This document shows, piece after piece, positions 14,758 to 15,032 of a stretch of DNA of 15,032 nucleotides. The notes under the pieces were generated by a model that made no database searches, had not been told where the DNA came from, and saw only the letters and a program-made list of their open reading frames with translations. Origin of the DNA: Chloroflexota bacterium (GTDB lineage Bacteria; Chloroflexota; Dehalococcoidia; JACPPY01); assembly GCA_016189825.1 (NCBI GenBank), contig JACPRR010000172.1:1-15032 (forward strand). Reading direction: 5' to 3'. How positions within the stretch are numbered: the first letter of the stretch is position 1; each line of letters opens with the position of its first letter. Position numbers and translations under genes: made by a program.

Positions 14758-15032
14758 TTGAAGTGTCAGGCTTGTGGCAGGACCAACCCGAAGAACGCTT
14801 CGTCTTGCCTGGGCTGCGGGGCCAGCCTGAGCGCCGCCGCAGCCACCCAACCTCCTCCCTCCAGCACCACGCAGCCGGCGCCGCCGTACACAGAACCAGC
14901 CGCCCCAACCACAGTGTCCGGGCCTGCCAGTTTCTGGCAGCGGCTGGTCGCATATCTTATCGACAGCGCCCTCTTGGGCGTCTTGTCCTACCTGGTAACT
15001 ACGGTCGCTCTGTCCCTAACGCTCGGGCCTGG
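14758..15032 (+). CDS. Zinc-ribbon and RDD-domain membrane protein (5' part)
   Basis: The window ends inside this gene; 91 complete codons are visible. The start MKCQACGRTNPKNASSCLGC is a zinc ribbon with two CxxC knuckles (C3/C6 and C17/C20). A Pro/Ala/Thr-rich linker (about 25-57) leads to WQRLVAYLIDSALLGVLSYL, the opening of an RDD-family membrane domain with its conserved R and ID residues, running into the first helix. RDD proteins are poorly characterised multi-pass membrane proteins; some act in ion transport. TTG 14758 is the first in-frame start, 13 bases after the ileS stop, with only weak GAG-type purines upstream. Confidence 0.82.
   Translation, partial: MKCQACGRTNPKNASSCLGCGASLSAAAATQPPPSSTTQPAPPYTEPAAPTTVSGPASFWQRLVAYLIDSALLGVLSYLVTTVALSLTLGP

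Noticed and set aside
1..15032. CRISPR array, phage, toxin-antitoxin or insertion sequence
   Set aside because: No regularly spaced direct repeats, no transposase or integrase motifs, and no defence-type gene pairs were seen in any frame.

Overview
The window is bacterial chromosomal DNA: GC-rich, densely packed, with several TTG/GTG starts. No rRNA, tRNA, CRISPR array or insertion sequence was seen. The housekeeping block encodes a short YidC without the large periplasmic domain of Gram-negative YidC, a Jag/KhpB protein, lipoproteins, a GYD-domain protein and a zinc-ribbon/RDD protein. Together these suggest a monoderm-like lineage such as Chloroflexota, but that placement is inference, not shown by the sequence.

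Left part (1-6243): about 550 bases without a gene carry one REP-like palindrome and a weak promoter candidate. Three same-strand metabolic genes follow: a thiamine-diphosphate enzyme of the acetolactate synthase/decarboxylase superfamily (551-2272), an aldehyde:ferredoxin oxidoreductase-family tungsto-enzyme (2321-4204), and a family-5 solute-binding lipoprotein (4312-6063) with no permease genes after it. A plausible reading is a route from a 2-oxo acid to an aldehyde to a carboxylic acid, with a substrate-capture lipoprotein beside it. After the lipoprotein come an orphan Shine-Dalgarno sequence, a 10-bp inverted repeat and a strong terminator belonging to the opposing gene.

Middle (6203-6720): a small GYD-domain gene on the minus strand has its own near-consensus promoter and intrinsic terminator. 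Back to back with it is a near-consensus promoter (TTGTGG, 17 bp, extended -10 TATAAT) for the plus-strand operon.

Right part (6720-15032): this is a continuous plus-strand operon-like run: rpsF, ssb, rpsR, rpmH/rnpA, yidD, a PQQ/beta-propeller membrane lipoprotein, yidC, jag, ileS and the start of a zinc-ribbon/RDD membrane protein. It joins translation, RNase P and membrane-protein insertion genes. From rnpA to ileS nearly every junction overlaps or touches.

Most notable: rpmH (L34) lies wholly inside an N-terminally extended rnpA in another frame. There is no ATG, GTG or TTG in the rnpA frame between 8103 and the conserved core, and a good Shine-Dalgarno (8048-8052) precedes the rnpA-frame ATG at 8061. 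This resembles the arrangement described for Thermus, but with separate ribosome-binding sites and start codons 28 bases apart. Other notable points are an isoleucyl-tRNA synthetase whose HIGH motif reads GIHH (the type linked to high mupirocin resistance), a propeller protein inserted between yidD and yidC, an S18 with a long Ala/Pro-rich tail, and a 16-codon mini-ORF bridging two genes.
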